From Megaustenia siamemsis (taxonomy: Eukaryota > Mollusca > Gastropoda > Stylommatophora > Ariophantidae), in contig JAVIAB010000041.1 of NCBI GenBank assembly GCA_032433765.1, positions 73,244,232 to 73,308,231 of the forward strand: a stretch of 64,000 nucleotides of DNA, given 5' to 3'. A model generated the notes under the pieces. That model was not told the DNA's origin. It saw only the letters and a list, made by a program, of their open reading frames with translations, and made no database searches. How positions within the stretch are numbered: the stretch's first letter is position 1; each line of letters opens with the position of its first letter. The translations under genes and the position numbers were made by a program. Shown here piece after piece: positions 1 to 11,045 of the stretch.

Positions 1-22
1 TATTCTATAATGTCATCATCAG

Positions 23-196
23 GTCCCAGCAAAGACTCTCCCAGAATACGATTACTGTGTGACAGCATTGATTATGGAAACTTCAACAGCACAAACTCTG
101 ACCTCACTATTTTCTTTCATTCTGTCGGGCTAAGAAATGCTAGCACTGGCTTTATATTCTCATTTCAGGCTAAAATGAAGTCAAACAAACCTATTG
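23..196 (+). CDS. Exon A of CUB-domain membrane protein gene: C-terminal half of a CUB domain
   Basis: The exon begins after an AG at 21-22 and ends at a strong donor (g|GTAAGT at 197). Both boundaries are phase 1. It encodes about 58 residues starting at the Gly of a CUB 'YDG' motif, followed by PSKDSPRIRLLCD, which holds the fourth conserved CUB cysteine, and then an aromatic-rich strand, IFFHSVGL...GFIFSFQAK. Two N-glycosylation sequons are visible (NST, NAST). It is a clear paralogue of exon D: same start phase, same LLCD block, same ending. CUB domains are extracellular beta-sandwich modules for protein binding, usually in secreted or membrane proteins. Upstream exons, including the start and signal peptide, are outside the window. 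The acceptor tract is only weakly pyrimidine-rich, so the start is inferred mainly from phase. Confidence 0.8.
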
Positions 197-317
197 GTAA
201 GTAAACAATATAAATTAATGCTCACATGCGAGTGATCAGTTTAAGGACTGACTTGTCATATTTAAGAAAATTTGTTATTAAGAAATCATTCAGAAAATTC
301 ATTTAAAAAAAGAAAGA

Positions 318-705
318 AATTCACTGGATGCTGCAGAAATGTGGTTTTACAGAAGAATGTTGAAAATACCATTGACAGTTAAGAAGAGTGACGAAAATTT
401 TCTGAAAGAGGCCAAAGCAAAAAAGACATCTAATATTCAATATAATAGGAAGAAACAATCATCGTTCTTCGGCCATGTAATGAGATGGGAACAGCTGGAA
501 TATATTGTAATAACTCGGAACGTTGAGGGACGAAGAGATAGACTAGAGGGAAGCAAAGAGAAAAGATACCAGACAGCTTTAGAGAATGGCTTGGCAGAAG
601 GTCAACAACAGAAATGATAAATAACTGTCGAAATCGAAAGTTTTGGAGAGACACGATCACCTACACCAGCAAGCATGGTACTTGATGATGATGATATAAT
701 ATTTT
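318..705 (+). pseudogene. LINE reverse-transcriptase C-terminal fragment (family A)
   Basis: Reads WFYRRMLKIP, then SFFGHVMRWEQLEYI and a basic GRRDR stretch, a C-terminal tail typical of RTE-like non-LTR retrotransposons. Only the last ~100 residues and a very short 3' region ending in a GATGAT run (from about 684) remain. Related pieces occur at 13495-14690, 14866-14950, 18895-19700, 29150-29636 and 31683-31905. Clade placement is inference. Nothing suggests function. Confidence 0.75.
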
Positions 706-884
706 AAATTGGTTCTCTTAATGCAGGTTCCGGAAGTAAAAGAAATGCAAGCGTTCTTGTGTTATTTCGAACGTATTTATTTGTGATGTATTCTTACAGT
801 TTGTTTTAATTACCATCCATTGTGCTATTACGAGCACGAACGAAAATGCAAAATGAAAGCGGGAAAACTACAACACAAAAAAAA

Positions 885-1110
885 AAAACAAGCAGAGTGT
901 TTAATAGGCACTTGGAACATCTGCGGTTTAGGTGATAAAAGCACAGAAATAGTTGAATTTATGAAGACAAGGAATATAAAAATCTTATGATTAGCGGACA
1001 CAACCAGCTTTCACCATTGCTAAGACATCGAAACATTTCTATGCCAGCTAAACAACAAATGATAAATAGCATTTTCATACCAACTTTGTGCTATGAAAGT
1101 CAAACATGAA
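885..1110 (+). pseudogene. LINE family C, left part, split by the giant palindromic element
   Basis: About 893-1007 reads as the start of an apurinic-endonuclease domain (LIGTWNICGLGDKS, then FMKTRNIKIL with a stop after it). It jumps near 1015 to a reverse-transcriptase C-terminal segment (ISMPAKQQMINSIFIPTLCY), so the copy has lost its interior. The frame runs into CATGAA at 1105-1110, where the giant element begins, and resumes at 11923. The two flanks were one LINE copy before that insertion. Confidence 0.7.
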
Positions 1111-1170
1111 AGTAGTATAGCAGGGTCCATTTGACCCGTATTTGGACCGTAAATTAACAAAGATATATAG

Positions 1171-1190
1171 TGTGGTGCGCAGCGCACCAC
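1171..1190. other. Perfect hairpin near the element terminus
   Basis: TGTGGTGCGC and GCGCACCACA face each other around a single A, a 10-bp GC-rich stem some 60 bp inside the end of the element. The same hairpin is mirrored near 11843-11863 in the right arm. It could be a transposase/integrase or replication recognition structure; that is inference. Confidence 0.7.
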
Positions 1191-1898
1191 ATGTACATGA
1201 GAGACAGGGGGAGTTAACCGTGACATTTCGTGTCGAGGTATTGACCTCTAGTCCAGGTGACCCGGAAGTGACGTGTTTATGTCTGGTGTGTCCTGGCTTT
1301 GGAGTTCTTTATGTACTTGATCGTTAGTGATAGGTTAGTAGATTATACAACAGCATTGAAAAACAATCAATATAAAACAAAAGACAAAAGATATATTTTA
1401 TTCTTTTATTATCTCAATAGGTGTATAACATACAGTGGATATTATATAATATTACAAACATATTCAGTACATTGAGTAAATATATAGTACAAGGATAACA
1501 ATTATTTATAGCTATGTAGTTGGGTGTCTGCTTAGCTCTATGTCATAAATGAATCATAAGGGGTGAAACTATTAGAGATTGCTGGGTAGTCTAAGCTGGT
1601 AGTGTAAAGAGTTAAATATCTAGAGGAGTTGTCGAGACGTTATCATCAGCTACCTTTCTTTTTATATAGAAATAGGAAAGAGCATTTCTTGTTTGACTGT
1701 AGGAAAATATGGAATTATTTAAGACTTTGAAACCTACATTTTTCCCACCCTTAGCCATTTGCGTAGCGAGAACCTCTAAAAACATATCTTTATCTAATTT
1801 GTTGTGTTGCTTGCTTAGCCCTTTACAACTGATTTTATCGTAATCCCCACTACAATGGTACGTCTTACTACATAAGCTAACAAGAGCTGTCCCTTCGT

Positions 1899-2596
1899 CT
1901 TCTACCTTTTAGCTCCCAGTGGAGCATAGGTCTTCAACAAACACTTTCCAAGTCGTTCTGTTTTTTGCAATTCTTTTAAGATCATTCCATGTCTTCCCCA
2001 TCATCTTCATCTCTGCTTCAATCTGTCTTCTCCAAGAATTCCTTGGTCTTCCTCTTTGTCTTTTCCCCTGGGGATTCCAAAAAAGGGCCTGTTGTGTAAT
2101 ACTCTCAGTTGGTTTCCGTAGTGTGTGTCCTATCCATCGCCATCGTCTTCGCTGTATTTCTTTATCCACTGGTATTTGACCGGTACATTTCCATAATTCC
2201 ACGTTTGTGACTTTGTCCTGCCATTTCCATCCCTTTATTCTGCGCAAGCATCCATTAATGAAAGTCTGTACCTTCGTGATTGTCAATTTTGTTATTCTCC
2301 ATGTTTCACAGCCATATAATAGAACCGACTTAACATTGGAGTTGAAAATTTGTATTTTTGTATTTAGCCTAATTTCTTTGGATTTCCATATGTTTCCCAG
2401 TGCAATGAAAGCTCCTCTTGCTTTTGATATCCTTATTTTGGTATCGTTTTCTGTTCCTCCCTCTTTATCTATATTACTGCCCAGATATATATAAGATTGT
2501 ACGTCTAGTAGAGGTATTTCTCCTAGTTTTATTTGGTTATTGCCAACTGCATTAATTCTCATAATGTTGGTCTTATCTCTATTAATCTTTAGAACT
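1899..2596 (-). mobile_element. LINE family D 3' fragment inserted in the left arm only
   Basis: Flanked by an 11-bp target duplication TGTCCCTTCGT (1888-1898 and 2597-2607) that occurs once in the right arm. On the minus strand it encodes 217 residues of a reverse-transcriptase C-terminal region: YIYLGSNIDKEG, LLYGCETWR, RRRWRWIGHTLRK, GKRQRGRPR, and an end WKVFVEDLCSTGS. The 3' side is short and not polyadenylated, as in RTE-like elements. The uninterrupted right arm shows this is a younger, one-sided insertion. The 5' end is truncated before the reverse-transcriptase catalytic motifs. Confidence 0.9.
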
Positions 2597-2689
2597 TGTC
2601 CCTTCGTACTCTAGTTTAAAAAGCCCGGGCGTTCGTTTGGTGTACGCTTTAACACCCTTACAGTTTATACAGTCTGTTTTGCTAGTATG

Positions 2690-3370
2690 TTCATCGCAGC
2701 GATGGGTGTATGGAGGTCGCCTAGTGTGTAATAAGGGCTGTATAGGGGTCGTCTAGTGTGCCGTGATGGGTCAATGGAGGTCGGCTAGTATGTCGTGATG
2801 GGTGTACGGAGGTCGTCTAGTGTGTCATATTGGGTGTATAGAGGGCGTTTAGTGTGTCATGATGGTTGTATAGGGGTCGTCTAGTGTGTCATGATGGTTG
2901 TATAGGGGTCGTCTAGTGTGCCGTGATGGGTGTACGGAGGTCGTCTAGTGTGTCATATTGGGTGTATAGAGGGCGTTTAGTGTGTCATGATGGTTGTATA
3001 GGGGTCGTCTAGTGTGTCATGATGGTTGTATAGGGGTCGTCTAGTGTGCCGTGATGGGTCAATGGAGGTCGGCTAGTATGTCGTGATGGGTGTACGGAGG
3101 TCGTCTAGTGTGTCATATTGGGTGTATAGAGGGCGTCTAGTGTGTCATGATGGGTGTATAGCGGTCGTCTAGTGTGTCATATTGGGTGTATAGAGGGCGT
3201 CTAGTGTGTCATGATGGGTGTATGTAGGTCGTTTAGTGTGTCATATTGGATGTATAGAGGGCGTTTAGTGTGTCGTGAGGGGTGTATGGAGGTCGTCTAC
3301 TGTGTCGTGAGGGGTGTATGGAGGTCATCTAGTGTGGTATGTGTGGTGTATGGCGGTTGTCTGGTATATC
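2690..3370. repeat. 32-bp minisatellite in left arm
   Basis: About 20 units of GTCTAGTGTGTCATGATGGG-type sequence with variants (ATATTGGG, CCGTGATGGG). Some multi-unit blocks repeat as groups, for example 2780-2920 and 2930-3060. Confidence 0.9.
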
Positions 3371-3380
3371 ATACTTTAAT

Positions 3381-3789
3381 CAACCAATAAGAAAAATGAA
3401 GGAACATTACATTCAACATTACTTATCTTAACTACTTTACATCAATACAGTTGAATAACGTGTTATCGTTAAGTCTTACCATACTTTAAGAGAAAACATT
3501 CAAACTTACAGCGTAAAATATAGTCTCAATCATCTACACCGAATATAACCTGTTATCGATAAGCCTTAACATACGTTAAGAGAAAACAAGCCAACTTACT
3601 GTGCAAAAATCCGCTAGTGTGAACAGTAACTTTCCTTGAATCAACCAAACTTATAACGCCGTCTAGTTTAAATATAACCTGGTAAGAAATGAATAAATTA
3701 GCCAATCAGCGAGTGACTATGCCAACATCGCTTGATATCGGGATTAACCAATCAGAAAAGAGTATTAACATAGGAGGCGGGGCGAAGAA
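3381..3789 (+). promoter_or_regulatory. CCAAT/GC-box promoter-like region in left arm
   Basis: Three CCAATCAG-type boxes (near 3700, 3750 and 3810, the last within the following ORF) and a CCAATAAG at 3386, plus a GC box GGAGGCGGGGC at about 3774. This sits just upstream of an ORF ending at a splice donor. The spacing looks like a pol II proximal promoter without a TATA box. An identical copy is mirrored at 9953-10361. No transcript evidence is available. Confidence 0.4.
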
Positions 3790-4098
3790 ATGGCTGACAG
3801 GTGGATTAACCAATCAGAAAAGCGCGTTAGCCCAAGCGTAGGTAGTGGCTGTCGGGTCAGCAGTGGGGGAAAAATGCGGGGTGGTGGGTTACTTGAACTC
3901 GTTTTGACCCCTGAGGCAATTCCAGAAGAGTTCTATGACCTCATTTTGACCGCTGAAGGCTTTAATACCAAGGTTTCCCACTTCAACGAACGACATACAT
4001 CATTAAAGGTGATTACTTCAGCTCTTAGACTTTGGAGTTCCATATCTTTATCACTTCAACGAATGACAGACAACAGTAAAGATGATCATTTCAGGTAA
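3790..4098 (+). CDS. Hypothetical 102-aa ORF / candidate first exon in left arm
   Basis: Starts MADRWINQSEKRVSP right after a GC box and runs 102 codons. The end overlaps a good splice donor (TTTCAG|GTAAGA; GT at 4095), and the TAA stop lies inside that donor, so this is either a small ORF or a first exon read into a downstream exon. An exact copy lies at 9644-9952 on the minus strand. I do not recognise the protein: no transmembrane segment or known motif, and a Gly-rich stretch around residues 27-34. Perfect conservation between arms may reflect gene conversion or recency rather than selection. Confidence 0.35.
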   Translation: MADRWINQSEKRVSPSVGSGCRVSSGGKMRGGGLLELVLTPEAIPEEFYDLILTAEGFNTKVSHFNERHTSLKVITSALRLWSSISLSLQRMTDNSKDDHFR

Positions 4099-4109
4099 GA
4101 AAACTTAGT

Positions 4110-5410
4110 TCCAAACCTAAAATTTTGGTTCATACTCACAAAGTTGAACACAAACTCTACAAATTTAGGCCCAAAGTTGTAATTGTTAGACACGAAAGTC
4201 GTAAATGTTATATGCAAAGTCCAAAAGTTTGTCAAAAAGACAACCCAAACTCAAAATAGTTAGATGCAAAGCTCAAAAATGTATATGCAAAGTCCAAAAA
4301 GTTACTCCAAAAGACAACTAATATAACACTTAACCCCAAAATTTCGTCTCATAACCAAAAAGTTGAACTCAAAACCCTAAAAATTTAGTCCCAAAGTGAT
4401 ACTAGTTCGACACAAAAGTCGTAAATGTTATATACAAAGTCTAAAAGTTTGTCAAAAAGACAACCCAAACTCAGAATAGTTAGACACAAAACCCAACAAT
4501 TTATAGGCAAAGTCCAAAAAGTTACTCCAAAAGACAACTAATGTAACTCTTAATCCCAAAATTTCGGCTCATATGCACAAAGTTGAACACGAACTCTACA
4601 AATTTAGTCCCAAAGTCGTAATTGTTAGACACGAAAGTCGTAAATGTTATATTCAAATCCAAAAGTTTGTTAAAAAGACAACCCAAACTCAAAATAGTTA
4701 GACACAAAACTCAACAATTTATAGGTAAAGTCCAAAAAGTTACTCCAAAAGACAACTAATGTAACACTTAACCCCAAAATTTCGTCTCATAACCAAACAG
4801 TTGAACTCAAAACCCTAAAAATTTAGTCCCAAAGTGATACTAGTTCGACACAAAAGTCGTAAATATTATATACAAAGTCTAAAAGTTTGTCAAGAAGACA
4901 ACCCAAACTCAGAATAGTTAGACACAAAACCCAACAATTTATAGGCAAAGTCCAAAAAGTTACTCCAAAAGACAACTAATGTAACACTTAACCCCAAAAT
5001 TTCGTCTCATAACCAAACAGTTGAACTCAAAACCCTAAAAATTTAGTCCCAAAGTGATACTAGTTCGACACAAAAGTCGTAAATGTTATATACAAAGGCC
5101 AAAACTTTGTCAAAAAGACAACCCAAACTCAGAATAGTTAGACACGAAAGTCATAAATGTTATATGCAAAGTCCAAAATTTTGTCAAAAAGACAACCCAA
5201 ACTCAGAATATTTAGACACAAAAGACCAAATAGTTACATTCAAAGTCCAAAAGTTTGTCAAAAAGACAACCTTAACGCAAAATAGTTAGACACAAAACCC
5301 AACAATTTATATGCAAAGTCCAAAAAGTTACTCCAAAAGACAACTAATTTAACAACAAGCCCTAAAATTTCGTCTCATAACCAAAAAGTTGAACTCAAAA
5401 CCCTAAAAAG
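4110..5410. repeat. ~220-bp tandem array in left arm
   Basis: Five to six diverged units containing the phrases AAGTTTGTCAAAAAGACAAC and TAGTTAGACACAAAAC. Exact recurrence at 4761 and 4981 gives a 220-bp period. Mirrored at about 8335-9632. Reading frames across it are artefacts of the repeat. Confidence 0.85.
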
Positions 5411-5759
5411 TGTCCACTTATCAACCAAAGTCTTTAATACAGCTGAGAAAACCCTAATAAATAATTACAATTCACTAAAAATGTTGCACTTGATGATAGT
5501 TGCGACTGTGTCTAAATCATTATTGAAAATATTCATAGAACTCTAGTAAAAGCCAAACACACTAAAACACCACATTGAAAGAATGAACTTAAAGTTCACG
5601 CCCCTGTCACAACTCTGCTAAGAAAAGTACTGCAAAGCATGAAAGTTATGTCCCCTGCTATAACTCTACTAAACGAAAGTATTACCAAACACGTAGGTTA
5701 CACTCCTACCATAACCCACTAAGAAAAACAAGATTTTGCTTAAAATACCACATTTATGA

Positions 5760-6640
5760 TTGTTACGCCCCTTGACCCTTTATGAGGGGACGCCCATGAA
5801 ACTGTTAGAAATAGTAAATTTACACTCTAGGGTTACTCCAAACTTTATATTAAGCATCCCCATAGCAAAAATTTACTAAAAAACCACTTTTATGAGTGTT
5901 GCCCCCTTACCCATTTTTGGCGGTTACGCCCATGAAACTGTTAAAAATAGTAAATTTAACAGCTAGACATACCCCAAACTTTATAATAAACATCCCCGTA
6001 TCAAGAATTTACATAAAAACAACTTTTGAAATTACTACCCCTGTACCCATTTTTGGCGGTTACGCCCACGAAACTGTTAAAAATAGTCAATTTAACATCT
6101 AGACATACCCCAAACTTTATATTAAGCATCCCCGTATCAAGAAGTTACATAAAAACAACTTTTGAAATTACTACCCCTGTACCCATTTTTGGCGGTTACG
6201 CCCACGAAACTGTTAAAAAATAGTCAATTTAACATCCAGACATACCCCAAACTTTATATTAAGCATCCCCGTATCAAGAATTTACATAAAAACAACTTTT
6301 GAAATTACTACTCCGGTACCCATTTTTGATGGTTACGCCCATGAAACTGTTAAAAATAGTAAATTTACACTCTAGACATATCCCAAACTTCATTTTAGTC
6401 ATCCCCATATCAAGAATTTACATAAAAATCACTTTTGAAATTACTACCCCTGTACCCATTTTTGGCGGTTACGCCCATGAAACTGTTAAAAATAGTCAAT
6501 ATAACACCTAGACATATCCCAAACTTTATATTAAGCATCCCCGTATCAAGAAGTTACATAAAAACAACTTTTGAAATTACTACTTCTGTACCCATTTTTG
6601 GCGGTTACGCCCATGAAATCGATAAAAAAATTGAAGTTTA
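5760..6640. repeat. ~136-bp tandem array in left arm
   Basis: About six units with GGCGGTTACGCCCATGAAAC and ACCCATTTTTGG. Mirrored at 6964-7985, which has one extra unit. The ~65-aa frames in it repeat the same peptide and are not separate genes. Confidence 0.9.
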
Positions 6641-6744
6641 ACCTATTGGCATACATCAAACATAATATGTGACACGCCCATGTATCAAATTTGCCTAAAA
6701 AATCAACCAAAAATTAGTAGTATACAATGTCAATTAGGACGGAT

Positions 6745-6867
6745 AAAAGTGCCTTTGAAGGCACCTAAATCCTTATATAAATAGTCTACCCGTACATCGA
6801 GGCACATTTTTTGGTGCGGTTTTTCCTTATATGAGAGTCTACCGTTTTTCCTTATAGTCTATCCATC
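6745..6867. other. Central spacer of the palindrome
   Basis: The non-palindromic loop, starting where GACGGATAAAAG stops matching the other arm's GATGGATAGAC. It contains a small hairpin (GTGCCTTTGAAGGCAC near 6750), a TATATAAAT stretch and two copies of ACCGTTTTTCCTTATA-like sequence. No ORF of note. Confidence 0.7.
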
Positions 6868-6963
6868 CTAATTGACATTGTATACTACTAATTTTTGGTT
6901 GATTTTTTAGGCAAATTTGATACATGGGCGTGTCACATATTATGTTTGATGTATGCCAATAGG

Positions 6964-7985
6964 TTAAACTTCAATTTTTTTATCGATTTCATGGGCGTAA
7001 CCGCCAAAAATGGGTACAAGGGTAGTAATTTCAAAAGTTGTTTTTATGTAACTTCTTGATACGGGGATGCTTAATATAAAGTTTGGGATATGTCTAGGTG
7101 TTATATTGACTATTTTTAACAGTTTCATGGGCGTAACCGCCAAAAATGGGTACAGGGGTAGTAATTTCAAAAGTGATTTTTATGTAAATTCTTGATATGG
7201 GGATGACTAAAATGAAGTTTGGGATATGTCTAGAGTGTAAATTTACTATTTTTAACAGTTTCATGGGCGTAACCATCAAAAATGAGTACCGGAGTATTAA
7301 TTTCAAAAGTTGTTTTTATGTAAATTCTTGATACGGGGATGCTTAATATAAAGTTTGGGGTATGTCTGGATGTTAAATTGACTATTTTTTAACAGTTTCG
7401 TGGGCGTAACCGCCAAAAATGGGTACAGGGGTAGTAATTTCAAAAGTTGTTTTTATGTAACTTCTTGATACGGGGATGCTTAATATAAAGTTTGGGGTAT
7501 GTCTAGATGTTAAATTGACTATTTTTAACAGTTTCGTGGGCGTAACCGCCAAAAATGGGTACAGGGGTAGTAATTTCAAAAGTTGTTTTTATGTAAATTT
7601 TTGTAATGGGGATGCTTAATATAAAGTTTGGGTATGTCTAGATGTTAAATTGACTATTTTTAACAGTTTCGTGGGCGTAACCGCCAAAAATGGGTACAGG
7701 GGTAGTAATTTCAAAAGTTGTTTTTATGTAAATTCTTGATACGGGGATGTTTATTATAAAGTTTGGGGTATGTCTAGCTGTTAAATTTACTATTTTTAAC
7801 AGTTTCATGGGCGTAACCGCCAAAAATGGGTAAGGGGGCAACACTCATAAAAGTGGTTTTTTAGTAAATGTTTTGCTATGGGGATGCTTAATATAAAGTT
7901 TGGAGTAACCCTAGAGTGTAAATTTACTATTTCTAACAGTTTCATGGGCGTCCCCTCATAAAGGGTCAAGGGGCATAACAATCAT
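6964..7985. repeat. ~136-bp tandem array in right arm
   Basis: Inverted counterpart of 5760-6640 with one additional unit (about 7570-7700) that contains a small deletion (TTTTTGTAATGGGG). Confidence 0.9.
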
Positions 7986-8334
7986 AAATGTGGTATTTTA
8001 AGCAAAATCTTGTTTTTCTTAGTGGGTTATGGTAGGAGTGTAACCTACGTGTTTGGTAATACTTTCGTTTAGTAGAGTTATAGCAGGGGACATAACTTTC
8101 ATGCTTTGCAGTACTTTTCTTAGCAGAGTTGTGACAGGGGCGTGAACTTTAAGTTCATTCTTTCAATGTGGTGTTTTAGTGTGTTTGGCTTTTACTAGAG
8201 TTCTATGAATATTTTCAATAATGATTTAGACACAGTCGCAACTATCATCAAGTGCAACATTTTTAGTGAATTGTAATTATTTATTAGGGTTTTCTCAGCT
8301 GTATTAAAGACTTTGGTTGATAAGTGGACACTTT

Positions 8335-9632
8335 TTAGGGTTTTGAGTTCAACTTTTTGGTTATGAGACGAAATTTTAGGGCTTGTTGTTAAATTAGTTG
8401 TCTTTTGGAGTAACTTTTTGGACTTTGCATATAAATTGTTGGGTTTTGTGTCTAACTATTTTGCGTTAAGGTTGTCTTTTTGACAAACTTTTGGACTTTG
8501 AATGTAACTATTTGGTCTTTTGTGTCTAAATATTCTGAGTTTGGGTTGTCTTTTTGACAAAATTTTGGACTTTGCATATAACATTTATGACTTTCGTGTC
8601 TAACTATTCTGAGTTTGGGTTGTCTTTTTGACAAAGTTTTGGCCTTTGTATATAACATTTACGACTTTTGTGTCGAACTAGTATCACTTTGGGACTAAAT
8701 TTTTAGGGTTTTGAGTTCAGCTGTTTGGTTATGAGACGAAATTTTGGGGTTAAGTGTTACATTAGTTGTCTTTTGGAGTAACTTTTTGGACTTTGCCTAT
8801 AAATTGTTGGGTTTTGTGTCTAACTATTCTGAGTTTGGGTTGTCTTCTTGACAAACTTTTAGACTTTGTATATAATATTTACGACTTTTGTGTCGAACTA
8901 GTATCACTTTGGGACTAAATTTTTAGGGTTTTGAGTTCAACTGTTTGGTTATGAGACGAAATTTTGGGGTTAAGTGTTACATTAGTTGTCTTTTGGAGTA
9001 ACTTTTTGGACTTTACCTATAAATTGTTGAGTTTTGTGTCTAACTATTTTGAGTTTGGGTTGTCTTTTTAACAAACTTTTGGATTTGAATATAACATTTA
9101 CGACTTTCGTGTCTAACAATTACGACTTTGGGACTAAATTTGTAGAGTTCGTGTTCAACTTTGTGCATATGAGCCGAAATTTTGGGATTAAGAGTTACAT
9201 TAGTTGTCTTTTGGAGTAACTTTTTGGACTTTGCCTATAAATTGTTGGGTTTTGTGTCTAACTATTCTGAGTTTGGGTTGTCTTTTTGACAAACTTTTAG
9301 ACTTTGTATATAACATTTACGACTTTTGTGTCGAACTAGTATCACTTTGGGACTAAATTTTTAGGGTTTTGAGTTCAACTTTTTGGTTATGAGACGAAAT
9401 TTTGGGGTTAAGTGTTATATTAGTTGTCTTTTGGAGTAACTTTTTGGACTTTGCATATACATTTTTGAGCTTTGCATCTAACTATTTTGAGTTTGGGTTG
9501 TCTTTTTGACAAACTTTTGGACTTTGCATATAACATTTACGACTTTCGTGTCTAACAATTACAACTTTGAGCCTAAATTTGTAGAGTTTGTGTTCAACTT
9601 TGTGAGTATGAACCAAAATTTTAGGGTTTGGA
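8335..9632. repeat. ~220-bp tandem array in right arm
   Basis: Inverted counterpart of 4110-5410, nearly identical. Confidence 0.85.
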
Positions 9633-9643
9633 ACTAAGTTTTC

Positions 9644-9952
9644 TTACCTGAAATGATCATCTTTACTGTTGTCTGTCATTCGTTGAAGTGATAAAGATAT
9701 GGAACTCCAAAGTCTAAGAGCTGAAGTAATCACCTTTAATGATGTATGTCGTTCGTTGAAGTGGGAAACCTTGGTATTAAAGCCTTCAGCGGTCAAAATG
9801 AGGTCATAGAACTCTTCTGGAATTGCCTCAGGGGTCAAAACGAGTTCAAGTAACCCACCACCCCGCATTTTTCCCCCACTGCTGACCCGACAGCCACTAC
9901 CTACGCTTGGGCTAACGCGCTTTTCTGATTGGTTAATCCACCTGTCAGCCAT
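9644..9952 (-). CDS. Hypothetical 102-aa ORF / candidate first exon in right arm
   Basis: Exact inverted copy of the ORF at 3790-4098, again ending inside a GTAAGA donor, with the same upstream CCAAT and GC boxes at 9953-10361. Both copies point toward the centre of the palindrome, so transcripts from the two arms would converge and be complementary to each other. Confidence 0.35.
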   Translation of the reverse strand: MADRWINQSEKRVSPSVGSGCRVSSGGKMRGGGLLELVLTPEAIPEEFYDLILTAEGFNTKVSHFNERHTSLKVITSALRLWSSISLSLQRMTDNSKDDHFR

Positions 9953-10369
9953 TTCTTCGCCCCGCCTCCTATGTTAATACTCTTTTCTGATTGGTTAATC
10001 CCGATATCAAGCGATGTTGGCATAGTCACTCGCTGATTGGCTAATTTATTCATTTCTTACCAGGTTATATTTAAACTAGACGGCGTTATAAGTTTGGTTG
10101 ATTCAAGGAAAGTTACTGTTCACACTAGCGGATTTTTGCACAGTAAGTTGGCTTGTTTTCTCTTAACGTATGTTAAGGCTTATCGATAACAGGTTATATT
10201 CGGTGTAGATGATTGAGACTATATTTTACGCTGTAAGTTTGAATGTTTTCTCTTAAAGTATGGTAAGACTTAACGATAACACGTTATTCAACTGTATTGA
10301 TGTAAAGTAGTTAAGATAAGTAATGTTGAATGTAATGTTCCTTCATTTTTCTTATTGGTTGATTAAAGT

Positions 10370-11045
10370 ATGATATACCAGACAACCGCCATACACCACA
10401 CATACCACACTAGATGACCTCCATACACCCCTCACGACACAGTAGACGACCTCCATACACCCCTCACGACACACTAAACGCCCTCTATACACCCAATATG
10501 ACACACTAAACGACCTACATACACCCATCATGACACACTAGACGCCCTCTATACACCCAATATGACACACTAGACGACCGCTATACACCCATCATGACAC
10601 ACTAGACGCCCTCTATACACCCAATATGACACACTAGACGACCTCCGTACACCCATCACGACATACTAGCCGACCTCCATTGACCCATCACGGCACACTA
10701 GACGACCCCTATACAACCATCATGACACACTAGACGACCCCTATACAACCATCATGACACACTAAACGCCCTCTATACACCCAATATGACACACTAGACG
10801 ACCTCCGTACACCCATCACGGCACACTAGACGACCCCTATACAACCATCATGACACACTAGACGACCCCTATACAACCATCATGACACACTAAACGCCCT
10901 CTATACACCCAATATGACACACTAGACGACCTCCGTACACCCATCACGACATACTAGCCGACCTCCATTGACCCATCACGGCACACTAGACGACCCCTAT
11001 ACAGCCCTTATTACACACTAGGCGACCTCCATACACCCATCGCTG
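10370..11045. repeat. 32-bp minisatellite in right arm
   Basis: Inverted counterpart of 2690-3370, same unit order. Confidence 0.9.

Larger units (their letters stand above)
1111..6744 (+). repeat. Left arm of the giant inverted repeat
   Basis: Matches the reverse complement of about 6868-11922 almost base for base, apart from a LINE insertion at 1899-2607 and one fewer ~136-bp repeat unit near the centre. Order from the outside: terminus with a hairpin, AT-rich stretch, 32-bp array, CCAAT cluster and ORF, 220-bp array, 136-bp array. Confidence 0.9.

Noticed and set aside
5896..6641. Several ~65-aa proteins in the palindrome arms
   Set aside because: All are the same peptide repeated by the 136-bp array.
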